Shown here: piece by piece, positions 1-9,327 of the stretch
Numbering within the stretch: the first letter of the stretch is position 1
How the letters are laid out: each line of letters opens with the position of its first letter
From: Aeromonas lacus
GTDB lineage: Bacteria; Pseudomonadota; Gammaproteobacteria; Enterobacterales; Aeromonadaceae
Direction of reading: 5' to 3'
DNA: 49,446 nucleotides
Assembly: GCF_000764665.1 (NCBI RefSeq)
Contig: NZ_JRGM01000175.1
Location: 1-49,446 of the forward strand
Notes under the pieces: model-generated
Seen by the model: only the letters and a program-made list of their open reading frames with translations
Told to the model about the DNA's origin: nothing
Databases searched by the model: none
Translations under genes and position numbers: made by a program

Positions 1-27
1 ATTCCGTCTCTGGGCACCACTAATAAT

Positions 28-103
28 TCCTCCTTAGCTCAGTCGGTAGAGCGACGGACTGTTAATCCGCAGGTCGCTGGTTCGAGCCCAGCAGGAGGAG
101 CCA
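28..103 (+). tRNA. tRNA-Asn (anticodon GTT)
   Basis: A 76-nt cloverleaf with a 7-bp acceptor stem (TCCTCCT with AGGAGGA), discriminator G and an encoded CCA end. The anticodon loop reads CTGTTAA, giving anticodon GTT for asparagine. The D arm (AGCTCAGT..GGTAGAGC) and the T arm (GGTTCGAGCCC) are canonical. The gene is followed at once by its own terminator. Confidence 0.97.
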
Positions 104-110
104 AACCGAA

Positions 111-141
111 AAGCCCTTGTCGCAAGACAAGGGCTTTTTTT
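111..141 (+). terminator. Intrinsic terminator of tRNA-Asn
   Basis: An 11-bp perfect stem (AAGCCCTTGTC / GACAAGGGCTT) with a GCAA tetraloop, followed by a run of seven T. It starts 8 nt after the tRNA CCA end. Confidence 0.95.
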
Positions 142-208
142 CTTTGGTTCAATACCGCTTTTTACCATAACAACAATCACACTCGCACAGAATGACGGCA
201 GGATAGAT

Positions 209-1381
209 ATGGAAAATCAAGTAGTTATAGACTCAAAGGGGCGACTGGCCACCATCCGCGAGTGGCTTGAGCCCGTGCTGGTGCTGCTGATCCTGGGCAG
301 CCTGTTTGGCTACCTCGGCAGCCAGATGGGCCTCTCCGCCATGGTCAACACCCTGTTCAATACCGCCCACCAGCTGCTGCTCAATACCGTGCTCTTTATC
401 ATGGGGATCACCGTACTTTCCGGTGCCCTGAGCCAGCTGCTGAGCGAATTCGGGGTGATCCGCCTTCTGGAAGTGCTGCTGGCACCCCTGATGAAGCCGG
501 TGTTCCGCTTGCCGGGGCGCACCGCGCTGGCAGCGCTGATGACCTTCTTCTCCGACAACCCGGCGGTGATCAGCCTCGCCAAGGACAGCCGTTTTCGTAA
601 GGGCTTCACCCCCTGGCAGCTGGTATCGCTCACCAACTTCGGTACCGCCTTCGGCATGGGGCTGATCGTGGTGACCTTTATGGCCACCCTGCAGCTGCCG
701 GGCGGTGAATCCACCGCCAGCGCGGCGCTGATCGGTCTGCTGGGCGCTCTGGTGGGCTCGGTGGTCTCTACCCGACTGATGCAACGGATGATCCGCCCGC
801 TGGTGGGCGAGGTGCTGGACGATGAGCCGACTGATGCCAAGGGGCACAAAGTCGGGGTCAGCAAAGAGGCCGCTCCCGGCTGGCTGCGGATCCTCAACTC
901 CCTGCTCGATGGCGGTAAATCTGGTGTGGAGCTGGGGATGGCGGTGATCCCCGGGGTGCTAATCATCAGCACCTTCGTCATGCTGCTCACCTTCGGCCCG
1001 GGGGAGAAGGGCTATACCGGCGAAGCCTTCCAGGGGGTTGCCCTGCTGCCGGTGCTGGCCGCCAAGGTGAGCTGGCTGTTTGACCTGCTGTTTGGCTTCC
1101 AGCAGCCGGAGCTGGTCGCCTTCCCGGCTACCTCGCTCGGTGCGGTTGGTGCCGCCATGTCGCTGGTGCCCCCCTTTATCGCCAAGGGGTGGATCACCGG
1201 CAACGAGGTTGCTGTGTTTACCGCCATGGGGATGTGCTGGAGCGGTTTCCTGAGTACCCACACCGCCATGCTGGATGCCCTTGGTTATCGCCACCTCACC
1301 TCCCGCGCCATTGTCGCCCACACCGTCGGCGGCTTGTGCGCCGGGGTGGCGGCGCACCAGCTTTATATGCTGCTGGGCTGA
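209..1381 (+). CDS. GATE/nucleoside-recognition-domain inner-membrane protein
   Basis: A 390-residue polytopic membrane protein with an ATG start preceded by AGGA at good spacing. There is a hydrophobic segment near residues 21-41, another near 52-75, then a Ser-Asp-Asn-Pro motif (FFSDNPAVISLAKD, about residue 112-125), more helices to about 190, a polar linker near 200-230, and hydrophobic segments to the C-terminus. This layout resembles proteins carrying the Gate (nucleoside-recognition) domain, many of which are transporters of unknown substrate. The SDNPA stretch inside a membrane region suggests a transport or ion-coupling motif, which is inference. It stands alone between two terminators, so it is probably monocistronic. 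Family assignment is moderate and the substrate is unknown. Confidence 0.65.
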   Translation: MENQVVIDSKGRLATIREWLEPVLVLLILGSLFGYLGSQMGLSAMVNTLFNTAHQLLLNTVLFIMGITVLSGALSQLLSEFGVIRLLEVLLAPLMKPVFRLPGRTALAALMTFFSDNPAVISLAKDSRFRKGFTPWQLVSLTNFGTAFGMGLIVVTFMATLQLPGGESTASAALIGLLGALVGSVVSTRLMQRMIRPLVGEVLDDEPTDAKGHKVGVSKEAAPGWLRILNSLLDGGKSGVELGMAVIPGVLIISTFVMLLTFGPGEKGYTGEAFQGVALLPVLAAKVSWLFDLLFGFQQPELVAFPATSLGAVGAAMSLVPPFIAKGWITGNEVAVFTAMGMCWSGFLSTHTAMLDALGYRHLTSRAIVAHTVGGLCAGVAAHQLYMLLG

Positions 1382-1392
1382 GCAGAGTGAAA

Positions 1393-1424
1393 AGAGAGAG
1401 GGGCGCTGCGGCGCCCCTCTCTCT
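1393..1424 (+). terminator. Strong hairpin between convergent genes
   Basis: A 14-bp perfect stem (core GGGGCGC / GCGCCCC, extended by AGAGAGA / TCTCTCT) with a TGCG loop, 11 nt after the membrane-protein stop and shortly before the 3' end of the leftward B3/B4 gene. It lacks a long T-run, but its position and strength fit a bidirectional terminator. Confidence 0.75.
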
Positions 1425-1444
1425 ATCCTGCTGACGAAAATCGC

Positions 1445-2137
1445 CTATTCGTTATGGCCGATCAGGCTCTGCGTGATCACCGCCTCCGGCATCATCTCCC
1501 GCAGCCCGGCAATCAGTTTTTCCCCCGCCTCATGCAGCGCAGCCAGCGGCATCTCGGGCAGGCTCTCCAGAATGAACCACATCTTGCCCGAATCGACACT
1601 CAATCGGGTGCGCACACCCTGCCGCCAGTTCCAGCGCCGACAGGTCACCCCCTTGTCATCCCGCCAGACCACCTCGCCGGGCTCCACCGCTTCGTGGGTC
1701 GGCTCGCCTCCTTTCATGGTATCGAACAGCTCGCTGCCATCGGCTACCACCAGTCGTGGCGATCCCTCATAGGCGAGCAGGTTTTCGCCCCCCACCGGAA
1801 TGGCGTAGCGGATGCTGATGGCGTTGTAGAGATCGACCACGGGATCGATGGCCGGCAGGTTGCCATCGCGGGCGACCCGCTTTCTCAGGGCCTCGGCGGA
1901 GCAGGGAGTCCGCTGCGGCTTGGCGCCGAACTTTCTGAACAGATCGCCCCAGGCGGCGAGATGCGCCTCTGCCCACGGTACATCGGCGGTCAGCATGGCG
2001 GTGCAGGCCTCATCAAGGGCTCGCGCCCCCACGTTCGGGTCGACCACGGCGGCGGCCTGCACCGTGATGCTCAAAGCGCGAAAGCCGGGAGCCAACTGGC
2101 TGACTTCGGGGGAGATATGAGGGGTGATCAGGGACAT
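1445..2137 (-). CDS. B3/B4 tRNA-binding-domain protein
   Basis: A 230-residue soluble protein whose body (about residues 60-200: DLYNAISIRYAIPVGGENL and following) resembles the B3/B4 domain of the phenylalanyl-tRNA synthetase beta chain, here as a stand-alone protein. Such proteins are widespread and are thought to bind or edit aminoacyl-tRNA or related substrates; the exact role is not known to me. The start at 2137 is chosen because GGAG lies 8 nt upstream. Longer in-frame starts (to 2233) have no ribosome site and would add an unrelated hydrophobic stretch. It converges with the membrane-protein gene and has an A+T-rich region upstream that probably holds its promoter. Confidence 0.75.
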   Translation of the reverse strand: MSLITPHISPEVSQLAPGFRALSITVQAAAVVDPNVGARALDEACTAMLTADVPWAEAHLAAWGDLFRKFGAKPQRTPCSAEALRKRVARDGNLPAIDPVVDLYNAISIRYAIPVGGENLLAYEGSPRLVVADGSELFDTMKGGEPTHEAVEPGEVVWRDDKGVTCRRWNWRQGVRTRLSVDSGKMWFILESLPEMPLAALHEAGEKLIAGLREMMPEAVITQSLIGHNE

Positions 2138-2580
2138 AGCGACTCCATAAACGAAAAAGGCAGGGAGAAGGCGGCTGCCGGCCAGCATAGCGGTGACGGC
2201 AAATCCGGTTTGAGAGCCATCTTGCGCGAACATGTTAGATAAGAAAATTTACATGATCTTAATAGCCATAAGTTTTATGAATTAAAAATGATGTGATCGA
2301 GGGGATGGCGGGCATGTACCGGCATATAGCGAAGAGGAGCCCTGCCGCCTCCGGTTTGCTGCGGCAATGCCCCTTTGCCGCTTCGATCTGCAGCGGCAGC
2401 CGCTGGCCGCCCGGCTCTCGTGTGATGACCTCAGTTGCAATGCCCGAACACAAGGCGGCGATTCAAATCACTCGGTGACTCAATGAGTTGGTTTCGCCCT
2501 GCGCTGTTCACTGCATTCTGGCCCCGCTTATGCACTCCTCCTGGCAACACCATCAAGGGTCGTTGTCGCGGAGAGATATC
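2138..2580. other. 443-bp non-coding region
   Basis: This lies between the divergent B3/B4 gene and the 151-residue protein. It has an A+T-rich core (about 2233-2290), the likely promoter area for the leftward gene, and a G+C-rich stretch with a perfect 7-bp inverted repeat at 2361-2381 (GCGGCAA / TTGCCGC). Short open frames of 60-64 codons occur on both strands but have no ribosome site or recognisable protein. I see no RNA gene. Confidence 0.6.
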
Positions 2581-3036
2581 ATGATCAGCAGCCTGCTTCC
2601 CCTTGCCTCGATCGCCCTCAAGCTGGGCAGCCAGCTGCTTGGCAGCAGTAGCAAACCCCAGCCCGTGCAGCCTGCCGTACAGGAGGAACACCTAGCCCCG
2701 ACCGTCCAGAGCCTGTTCCAGCGACTTGGTATCAAGGATGCCGATAGCGAACAGAACCGCGCTGCCATCAACCACTTTATGGGGGAGCTGATGCAGACCC
2801 TGGGGCAGGAGAATGGTGGCCAATCCCTTCCCGCAGCCATCGACAGCGCCCGCAACCAGCTGGCGAGCGGCACCCAGAGCACCCGCCTCGACGCGCTGCA
2901 AAGCGAGCTCGATACCCTCAAGGATTCCCTCGGTGCCAGCCATCTCAACCTCGATCAGCTGCTCGGCGCCTTTAAACAGACCCTGCCCAATGGCAAGGGG
3001 GAGGGGGTGGGCAAACTGCTCAATGCCAGCGCGTGA
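2581..3036 (+). CDS. Hypothetical helical protein
   Basis: A 151-residue protein I do not recognise. The ATG at 2581 is chosen because GGAGAG lies 6-11 nt upstream; an in-frame start 93 nt earlier has none. The N-terminus is hydrophobic and amphipathic (ISSLLPLASIALKLGSQLLG) and could be a membrane anchor or surface-seeking helix. The middle holds a Pro/Gln-rich linker (about 25-36). The rest is rich in Gln, Leu, Ser and Asp with heptad-like spacing (about 95-130), suggesting a helical bundle or short coiled coil. Base composition matches the surrounding core genome. No function is proposed. Confidence 0.7.
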   Translation: MISSLLPLASIALKLGSQLLGSSSKPQPVQPAVQEEHLAPTVQSLFQRLGIKDADSEQNRAAINHFMGELMQTLGQENGGQSLPAAIDSARNQLASGTQSTRLDALQSELDTLKDSLGASHLNLDQLLGAFKQTLPNGKGEGVGKLLNASA

Positions 3037-3212
3037 AATGACTGAAAATATGGATTTCAGTAGATGACGAGCCTGTCAATAAATAATCTGGTAGCGTATT
3101 CGTATGGATGTGATGCAAAGCGTGACTATGGTTATTTCCCATGAAATAGCCCACCCGTTTCATATCCATAGAAGAGAGGAATTCATATCTTTCTATTCGT
3201 GGAGAATCAAAG

Positions 3213-3413
3213 ATGTTTTCAATTAAATCAATGTATTGTCATCAGTGTAGTAATCCATTCTATGGATATTCAGTGAAGTTATTCAGAGTTGCAATAGAGT
3301 ACCAAAGCAATTGCCCATTCTGTGGAGCAGAGGTATCGGTGTACGGATATAAGAATGGTGCTTCTATTGATTCGGTGTTACCCACTAATTCGGTAGAGCT
3401 GATAGCACTGTAA
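3213..3413 (+). CDS. A+T-rich two-CxxC zinc-ribbon-like mini-protein
   Basis: A 66-residue protein with an ATG start and a GGAG site 11 nt upstream. Two CxxC pairs (CHQC at residues 9-12 and CPFC at 34-37), 21 residues apart, form a probable zinc ribbon. No further domain is visible. Codons are A/T-ending and the composition is clearly lower in G+C than all flanking genes, as is the 175 bp upstream, which points to recent acquisition. It sits between the 151-residue protein and the end of argH, and shares a terminator region with argH. It might act in nucleic-acid or protein binding, but nothing in the context says which. Confidence 0.65.
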   Translation: MFSIKSMYCHQCSNPFYGYSVKLFRVAIEYQSNCPFCGAEVSVYGYKNGASIDSVLPTNSVELIAL

Positions 3414-3421
3414 GTGAAGAA

Positions 3422-3451
3422 AGGGAGCTACTATAGCTCCCTTGTCTTATT
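3422..3451 (+). terminator. Terminator after the zinc-ribbon gene
   Basis: A short stem GGGAGC / GCTCCC (3424-3440 region, with a TACTATA-like loop), followed by a T-rich tract (TTGTCTTATTGTTTTT). It lies between the convergent mini-protein and argH. Confidence 0.7.
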
Positions 3452-3455
3452 GTTT

Positions 3456-4841
3456 TTAACCCACCCGTTTGGCCAGCCAAGCTTCGGCGGCAGTCAGGGC
3501 TGCTTCTACCTGCTCGCGGGCGACGCCGCCTTTGGCGACCCGCTTGGCCAGGGTCGCTTCCAGCTCCAGATTGGGGTAGACGTCGAACTCGATCACCGGG
3601 CTGAAGCGCTGGAACTCGCCAATGGAGAGCTCCTCCAGCGGTTTGCCCACGCTGATGGCGAATACCACGGTTTCGCCGACGATATGGTGCGCTTCACGGA
3701 ACGGAATCCCCTTGGCCACCAGATAGTCTGCCAGCTCGGTGGCGTTGGCGTAGCCGCCTTGCGCCGCCGCCATGGTGCGCTCGCCGTTGACCTTCAGATC
3801 GATCAGCACCAGCGCCGCCATGTCGAGGCAGTCGTGCCAGGTGTCGAGGGCATCGAACAGCCCCTCCTTGTCTTCCTGCATGTCCTTGTTGTAGGCCAGT
3901 GGCAGCGCCTTGAGGCTCATCAGCATGCCCATCTGGGCGCCGACTACACGGCCAGTCTTGCCGCGGATCAGCTCGAGCGCATCCGGGTTTTTCTTCTGCG
4001 GCATCAGTGAGGAGCCGGAAGTGACCGCATCGGAGAGCTCGACAAAGCCCGCCTCGCCGGTGTTGTAGAAGATGAGATCTTCGGCAAAGCGCGACAGGTG
4101 GGTCATGGAGAGGGATGCCACGTGCATCAGCTCCACCACGTGATCCCGATCGGAGACCGAATCCAGACTGTTGCGGGTGGCGCCGGCAAAGCCCATGTCG
4201 AGCGCCAAGGCTTCGCGGTCGATGGCGTAGGCGGTGCCCGCCAGCGCGCCGCAGCCGAGCGGACTGGTGTCGAGGCGCTTGAGGGCATCCTGTAGCCGGG
4301 AGTAGTCCCGCTCCAGCATCTCCACATAGGCCAGCGCCCAGTGGGCATAGGTGACTGGCTGGGCCCGCTGCAGGTGGGTGTAACCGGGCAACACGGCGGC
4401 CTGATTGGCGCGAGCGGAGGCGACCAGCCCCAGCTGCAGAGCTGTGATGGAACCGAGCAGCAGCTCGCCCTGGGCCTTGCACCAGAGTTTCAGGTCGGTG
4501 GCGACCTGATCGTTGCGCGAGCGGCCGGTGTGCAACTTCTTGCCGAGATCGCCGACGGCGGCAATCAGCTGGCTCTCGACCCAGGAGTGAATGTCTTCGG
4601 CATCCGAGCTCAGGATCTGCTGGGGATCCTGCTGCACCGAGGTGAGCAGCACTTCCATCGCCTGTTGCAGCTTTGCCTGCTCATCGGCGGTCAACACGCC
4701 CACTTTCACCAGCGCTTTGGCCCAGGCCATAGAGCCCTGAATATCCTGCTCCGCCAGCCGGTAATCGAACCGCAGCGAATCGTTGAACTGCTTGAACCGG
4801 CTATCGGCTCCCTGACTGAAGCGTCCACCCCAAAGTGCCAT
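3456..4841 (-). CDS. argH: Argininosuccinate lyase
   Basis: Cleaves argininosuccinate to arginine and fumarate, the last step of arginine synthesis, in the cytosol. It is 461 residues long, normal for the family. It has the N-terminal [10 protein letters not shown] start typical of ArgH, the HTGRSRNDQ motif (about 107-115), the TYAHWALAY region and the fumarase/lyase superfamily signature [12 protein letters not shown] near residue 280. It is not fused to an ArgA acetyltransferase domain, unlike the ArgH(A) proteins of Vibrio. It is the last gene of the leftward argCBFGH run, separated from argG by an unusually long 210-bp gap containing a hairpin. Confidence 0.97.
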   Translation of the reverse strand: MALWGGRFSQGADSRFKQFNDSLRFDYRLAEQDIQGSMAWAKALVKVGVLTADEQAKLQQAMEVLLTSVQQDPQQILSSDAEDIHSWVESQLIAAVGDLGKKLHTGRSRNDQVATDLKLWCKAQGELLLGSITALQLGLVASARANQAAVLPGYTHLQRAQPVTYAHWALAYVEMLERDYSRLQDALKRLDTSPLGCGALAGTAYAIDREALALDMGFAGATRNSLDSVSDRDHVVELMHVASLSMTHLSRFAEDLIFYNTGEAGFVELSDAVTSGSSLMPQKKNPDALELIRGKTGRVVGAQMGMLMSLKALPLAYNKDMQEDKEGLFDALDTWHDCLDMAALVLIDLKVNGERTMAAAQGGYANATELADYLVAKGIPFREAHHIVGETVVFAISVGKPLEELSIGEFQRFSPVIEFDVYPNLELEATLAKRVAKGGVAREQVEAALTAAEAWLAKRVG

Positions 4842-5004
4842 ACTGCTCTCCTTGAATGCGTTGTCGGCGGCGCCCTGGCCACCGAACTTGAAATCGTGCC
4901 CTGTTTTTCTGCGAGTCTGTTATCTCACAGAAGCGGCCGGGGCGCTGCCGATCTTGTCACACCCGCTGATTATGGGTCAGGGGCTATGCCCTCTGCCTGT
5001 AGAA

Positions 5005-5023
5005 GAGGGGGCCATGCCCCCTC
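5005..5023. repeat. Hairpin in the argG-argH gap
   Basis: An inverted repeat GAGGGGG / CCCCCTC with a 5-nt CCATG loop, with no T-run on either side. It lies 29 nt after the argG stop. It may be a transcript-processing or attenuating stem that sets argH apart from the upstream genes; that role is inference. Confidence 0.5.
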
Positions 5024-5051
5024 AACGGAATCAACGGGTTATCGCGCTTGC

Positions 5052-6287
5052 TTAGCCGTGGGTATGATCACCACCGATGGCCTGATGCTGCTCCTTCATG
5101 GCGCGGATCCGGCTCGCCAGGGTGTAGAGACGGATAAAGCCTTCGGCATGGCTCTGGTCATACACTTCGTCGGCCCCGAAAGTGGCGAAGTCTTCGGAGT
5201 AGAGGCTGTTCGGCGACTTCTTCTGCACCGCGGTGACCTGACCCTTGTACATCTTCAGCACCACTTCACCGTCCAGATCTTCGGCGATGGCGTTGGCAGA
5301 GGCGAGGATCGCCTTGCACAGCGGGGTGAACCAGCGACCGTCATAGACCAGATGGGAGAACTCGGCACCCAGCTTCTCCCGCCAGGCGCGGGTCGGGCGA
5401 TCCAAGACCAGCTCTTCCACGGCGCGCAGCGCGGCGACCATCACGGTACCGCCCGGGGTCTCGTAGCAGCCACGGGACTTCATCCCCACCATCCGGTTTT
5501 CGGTGATGTCGATGCGGCCCACGCCGTGCTTGCCAGCACGCTCGTTCAGGGTCATCAGGATCTGGTGCGGGCTGAGCGGCTGGTCGTCAACGGCCACCAC
5601 TTCACCCTGGGCCACGGTCAGCTTGACGTACTCCGGCTGGTCCGGAGCCTGCTCGGCCGGTACGGTCCACTGCCAGACCGCTTCGGAGGGCTCGTTCCAG
5701 GTGCTCTCCAGCTCGCCACCTTCGGTGGAGATGTGCCAGGCGTTGGCATCGCGGCTGTAGATCTTCTTCAGGGTCGCCTTGCAGGGGATGTTGCGGGTCT
5801 CCAGATAGGAGAGCAGATCTTCCCGGGAGCGCATGTCCCAGATCCGCCACGGGGCGATCACTTTCAGCTGGGGCGCCAGCGCGGCGACCGCCCCTTCGAA
5901 ACGCACCTGATCGTTACCCTTGCCGGTGCAACCGTGGGAGATGGCATCGGCCCCTTCCGCCAGCGCGGCCTCGACCATCGCCTTGGCGATCACCGGACGG
6001 GCCATGGAGGTACCCAGCAGGTAGGTGCCCTCATAGACGGCGCCGGTCTTCAGGGTCGGGTAGACGTACTCTTTGACGAACTCTTCGCGCAGATCCTTGA
6101 TGATGCACTTGGTGGCGCCGGAGGCGATGGCTTTTTGCTCGATCCCTTCCAGATCGTCGCGCTCCTGACCGACGTCGGCCACGAAGGCGATGATTTCGGC
6201 ATCATAGTGCTCTTTGAGCCAGGGAATGATGGCCGAGGTATCCAGTCCACCCGAGTAAGCCAGTACGATCTTGTTGATTCCGCTCAT
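5052..6287 (-). CDS. argG: Argininosuccinate synthase
   Basis: Joins citrulline and aspartate with ATP to give argininosuccinate. It is 411 residues long. The N-terminal ATP pyrophosphatase P-loop AYSGGLDTS lies at about residues 9-17, followed by the VADVGQ(E) stretch and the [13 protein letters not shown] motif near 115-127. The start at 6287 is chosen because GGAGAG sits just upstream; a start 5 codons earlier would overlap that ribosome site. It lies 56 bp after argF and should be co-transcribed with it. Confidence 0.96.
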   Translation of the reverse strand: MSGINKIVLAYSGGLDTSAIIPWLKEHYDAEIIAFVADVGQERDDLEGIEQKAIASGATKCIIKDLREEFVKEYVYPTLKTGAVYEGTYLLGTSMARPVIAKAMVEAALAEGADAISHGCTGKGNDQVRFEGAVAALAPQLKVIAPWRIWDMRSREDLLSYLETRNIPCKATLKKIYSRDANAWHISTEGGELESTWNEPSEAVWQWTVPAEQAPDQPEYVKLTVAQGEVVAVDDQPLSPHQILMTLNERAGKHGVGRIDITENRMVGMKSRGCYETPGGTVMVAALRAVEELVLDRPTRAWREKLGAEFSHLVYDGRWFTPLCKAILASANAIAEDLDGEVVLKMYKGQVTAVQKKSPNSLYSEDFATFGADEVYDQSHAEGFIRLYTLASRIRAMKEQHQAIGGDHTHG

Positions 6288-6343
6288 TTTACTTCTCTCC
6301 ATGATGATTCGATAAAGGGTCGTGATTCAGATTGAGTGCCGCG

Positions 6344-7255
6344 TTACTTGCCGCCGAGAAGGGTCAGCAACACGGCGTTCTGGATATGCATCCGGTTTTC
6401 GGCCTCGTCCATGATGAGGGAGGCGGGGCCATCCATCACCTGCGAGGTGATCTCCAGCTCCCGATGGGCCGGCTGGCAGTGCAGCACATGTGCAATGCCG
6501 GTGCGGTCGAGCAGGGCCTGGTTGATCTGGTAAGGCATAAAGAGCTCGGTGACCTGCTCCATCGGCGTGTTGTCACCCATGGAGACCCAGGTATCTGTGT
6601 AGGCCACGTCGAACCCTTCGATATCCGCCACGTCATCGCTGATGTGGATGGTCGCCCCCGACTTGGCTGCCAGTGCCTGCGCCTGCAGGAAAATCTGGGT
6701 ATCCGGGCCGTGGCCTTTCGGGCAGATCAGGGTGACGTCGGTGCCGAGGGTGGCCCCCAGCAGCAGCAGAGAGTGGCTGACGTTGTTGCCATCACCGAGG
6801 TAGGCAAGCTTCACCTTCGACAGATCGTCGTAGTGCTCGGCAATGGTCATAAAGTCGGCCAGCCCCTGACAGGGGTGGTAGAGGTTGCACAGGCTGTTCA
6901 CCACCGGCACTGTGCCGTGCGCTGCCAGCTCGACCAGGGTCTGGTGATCGAACACCCGGGCGACGATGGCATCACACCAGCGCGACAGGTTGGCGGCGAA
7001 ATCTTTCACCGACTCCCGCTTGCCCAGCGCGCCGTTCTGCTGATCCAGATAGACGCTGTGGCCGCCCAGTTTGGCGATGCCGATGTCGAAGGTGACCCGG
7101 GTGCGCAGGGAGGGCTTCTCGAACAGGGTGACCACGCTCTTGCCGGCCAGCGCCTGGCTGTACTTCTTCGGGTCGGCTTTCACTGCTTTGCCCAGCGCAA
7201 TCAGCGCTTCAATCTGGGCTTTGTTCAGATCACTGTCTTTCAGAAGATGTTGCAT
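6344..7255 (-). CDS. argF: Ornithine carbamoyltransferase, short type
   Basis: Transfers the carbamoyl group from carbamoyl phosphate to ornithine to give citrulline. It is 303 residues long, shorter than the roughly 334-residue E. coli ArgI type. The carbamoyl-phosphate loop reads SLRTR (about residues 49-53) in place of the usual STRTR. The NLYHPCQ motif and the ornithine-binding D-x-W-x-SMG motif are present. The normally invariant HCLP reads HCQP (about 259-262). The SLRTR form is, as I recall, shared with Shewanella-like ArgF; I am less sure about the Gln. Since argE, argB and argC are ordinary, ornithine rather than N-acetylornithine is the expected substrate. Confidence 0.92.
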   Translation of the reverse strand: MQHLLKDSDLNKAQIEALIALGKAVKADPKKYSQALAGKSVVTLFEKPSLRTRVTFDIGIAKLGGHSVYLDQQNGALGKRESVKDFAANLSRWCDAIVARVFDHQTLVELAAHGTVPVVNSLCNLYHPCQGLADFMTIAEHYDDLSKVKLAYLGDGNNVSHSLLLLGATLGTDVTLICPKGHGPDTQIFLQAQALAAKSGATIHISDDVADIEGFDVAYTDTWVSMGDNTPMEQVTELFMPYQINQALLDRTGIAHVLHCQPAHRELEITSQVMDGPASLIMDEAENRMHIQNAVLLTLLGGK

Positions 7256-7280
7256 CGGATATTCCTTGTTCCGGTGGAGA

Positions 7281-8060
7281 TCAAATAGCTACCTGGGTGC
7301 CGACCGCGCCGCCAGCCAGCAGCTTGAGCAGCTGATCCGGGTAACGCCAGCTGGCGACACAGACCGGCTTGCCGAGGGTCTGGGCGGCGTGCAGGGCCGC
7401 TTCTACCTTGACCGCCATGCCATCGCGGATCACCCCTTTCTCCATCAGATCCAGTGCGGTCAGCTTGTCGAGCTGGGGCACCAGCTTGCCCTTGCCATCG
7501 AGGATGCCGCTCACGTCGGAGAGCATCACCAGATCGGCACCGAGCGCCTCGGCAATGGCGGTGGCAGCCTGATCCGCGTTGACGTTCATCAGTTGCCCCT
7601 CGGCTGTGATGCCGATGGAGCTCACCACCGGCAGGAAGCCCTGACCGAGGATGCCTGCCACCAGTGCCGGATTGCCCGGCTTGCACTCGCCGACCGCGCC
7701 GAGATCCGGGTCGAGCTGGGTCACCTGACACAGGCCGCCATCTGCCAGACAGAGACCCACCGCCGGAATGCCGGTGGCGATCGCCTTGGCCATCATCTGC
7801 TTGTTGGCGGTCCCGGCCAGCGCCCCGGCAATAAAGGGGATCTGCTCGAAAGGGGTCACCCGCAGGCCATTCTTCTTGGTGGAGGTGAGACCCAGCCCCT
7901 TGAGCAGGTCATCCACCAGACAGCCACCGCCGTGTACCAGCACCAGCGGACGGTGCTGATCGTCGAGAAAGGTTTTGAGGGTGGCGAACAGGGCGGTCAG
8001 CGCCTCGTCGTTCTCGATAAGGGCGCCGCCCAGCTTGATTACCAACGTCTGTTTGTCCAT
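7281..8060 (-). CDS. argB: Acetylglutamate kinase
   Basis: Phosphorylates N-acetylglutamate, the second arginine step and the usual point of committed flux. It is 259 residues long, as in the enteric, non-cooperative form, and lacks the N-terminal helix of arginine-sensitive kinases. Amino-acid-kinase-fold marks are the N-terminal VIKLGGALI, the VLVHGGG phosphate loop (about 41-47), the N-acetylglutamate-binding NVNAD stretch and SDVSGILDGKG (about 180-190). It lies 22 bp after argC and 25 bp before argF. Confidence 0.96.
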   Translation of the reverse strand: MDKQTLVIKLGGALIENDEALTALFATLKTFLDDQHRPLVLVHGGGCLVDDLLKGLGLTSTKKNGLRVTPFEQIPFIAGALAGTANKQMMAKAIATGIPAVGLCLADGGLCQVTQLDPDLGAVGECKPGNPALVAGILGQGFLPVVSSIGITAEGQLMNVNADQAATAIAEALGADLVMLSDVSGILDGKGKLVPQLDKLTALDLMEKGVIRDGMAVKVEAALHAAQTLGKPVCVASWRYPDQLLKLLAGGAVGTQVAI

Positions 8061-8082
8061 GTTCGAGATCCTTCCTAAGTCC

Positions 8083-9090
8083 TTAAATCAGGCCGGTGGC
8101 CGGTTCAAATCCGAATTTGATATTTATGCACTGCATGGCTTGCGAGGCGGCGCCCTTGAGCAGGTTGTCGATGGCAGAGACCACCACCAGCATGTTGCCC
8201 TGCTGTTGCCAGGCGATATCGCAGTAAGGGGTGTTTGCCACACCGCGAATAGAGGGCATCTGGCCGGTGAGGCGCACCAGCGGCTTGCCTTCGTAAGCCT
8301 TGAGGAAGGCCTGATCCACCTGGGTGGGGGTTACGCCGTCCACCAGCTGCACATAGATGGTGGCCAGGATGCCGCGCACATAGTTGCCAAGGTGGGGCTG
8401 GAACAGCACCTCCTTGCCGAGGTGATGGCTGATCTCCGGCTGGTGCCGGTGATTGAAGGTGCCGTAGGGATTGAGGCTCACTTCGCAGAAGCTGGTGTTG
8501 ATGGCCGCCTTGCGCCCGGCGCCGGAGACCCCGGAGACGGCGTTGATGATGGGCTGCCACCCCTTGGCAATCAGGCCATCCTGCTGCAGCGGCTTGAGGG
8601 CGCACAGCGATGCGGTCGGGTAGCAACCCGGCACCGCAATCAGCTGGGCAGTGGCGATGGCATCGGCATTCCACTCGGCCAGACCGTAGGCGGCCTGATC
8701 CAGCCACTGTTCGCTCTGGTGGGTGAAGCCGTAGAAGCTGTCGTAAAAGCCCTGATCCTTGACCCGAAAGGCGCCGGAGAGATCGAACACCGGCAGCCCC
8801 TTGGCGAGAAACTTGGGGGCGAGCTCGGCGCTCACCTCGTGGGCGGTGGCCAGCAGCACCAGATCAGCCTGGGTCAGGATCCGGGTCATGCCATCCTCGT
8901 CCAGTGGCAGCAGCGGCTGATCGAGGGCACCGACCCACTGGGGATGCAGGGAAGAGAAGCGCTTGTGGGCATCCTGACTGCCGGCGGAGACATAGAGGCC
9001 GAACAGTTTGAGTTGTGGATGGTTCTGTACCAGTGCGGCCAGTTCGGCTCCCGCGTAGCCACTGGCACCGACGATAACGGTGTTAAGCAT
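8083..9090 (-). CDS. argC: N-acetyl-gamma-glutamyl-phosphate reductase
   Basis: NADPH-dependent reduction of N-acetylglutamyl phosphate to the semialdehyde. It is 335 residues long. It has the N-terminal Rossmann motif [11 protein letters not shown] (residues 7-17), the catalytic-cysteine motif [10 protein letters not shown] near residue 155, and the downstream HRHQPEI segment. The start at 9090 follows a GGAA site. It is the first gene of argCBFGH. The ARG-box pair lies about 200 bp upstream, within the gap shared with argE. Confidence 0.96.
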   Translation of the reverse strand: MLNTVIVGASGYAGAELAALVQNHPQLKLFGLYVSAGSQDAHKRFSSLHPQWVGALDQPLLPLDEDGMTRILTQADLVLLATAHEVSAELAPKFLAKGLPVFDLSGAFRVKDQGFYDSFYGFTHQSEQWLDQAAYGLAEWNADAIATAQLIAVPGCYPTASLCALKPLQQDGLIAKGWQPIINAVSGVSGAGRKAAINTSFCEVSLNPYGTFNHRHQPEISHHLGKEVLFQPHLGNYVRGILATIYVQLVDGVTPTQVDQAFLKAYEGKPLVRLTGQMPSIRGVANTPYCDIAWQQQGNMLVVVSAIDNLLKGAASQAMQCINIKFGFEPATGLI

Positions 9091-9288
9091 GTTGAATATT
9101 CCAAGTCAGAGTTCGAGATTCACAGCATGGTGCTGCGGTGCACAAGGGTGTTCGATCGCCCCTTTGCACAAGTGCGGAGGGGCAATTCAGGCGGGTGTGT
9201 GTCGTCGGTTATAGATCAGGTGACAGAACATTAACTTTCCCTTACAACTAGAAGCCTTTGTTGGCGAGCTGCTTATCCTGGCAAAAAG

Positions 9289-9327
9289 ACAGAATATTCA
9301 TGCATTCGCATTGCATTTGTATTTTCT
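9289..9327. promoter_or_regulatory. Tandem ARG box (ArgR operator) between argC and argE
   Basis: Two 18-bp boxes (9289-9306 and 9310-9327) separated by 3 bp, the standard spacing for hexameric ArgR. The first shares the 12-mer AATATTCATGCA with the E. coli argE/argCBH operator as I remember it. The second (ATTGCATTTGTATTTTCT) matches the consensus WNTGAATWWWWATTCANW at most positions. The second box ends 34 bp before the argE start, so arginine should repress argE and probably argC as well. Confidence 0.8.

Noticed and set aside
2259..2478. Two overlapping 61-64 codon frames on opposite strands
   Set aside because: No ribosome site, no recognisable sequence and no codon bias; taken as non-coding.
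3149..3468. The 11-mer CCCACCCGTTT both upstream of the zinc-ribbon gene and at the argH 3' end, as a third tail copy
   Set aside because: The match does not extend beyond 11 bp on either side, unlike the rapA and AEC-carrier cases; probably coincidence.
4341..6335. A 664-codon frame opposite argH/argG
   Set aside because: It covers two recognised genes and the gap between them, and its protein resembles nothing.
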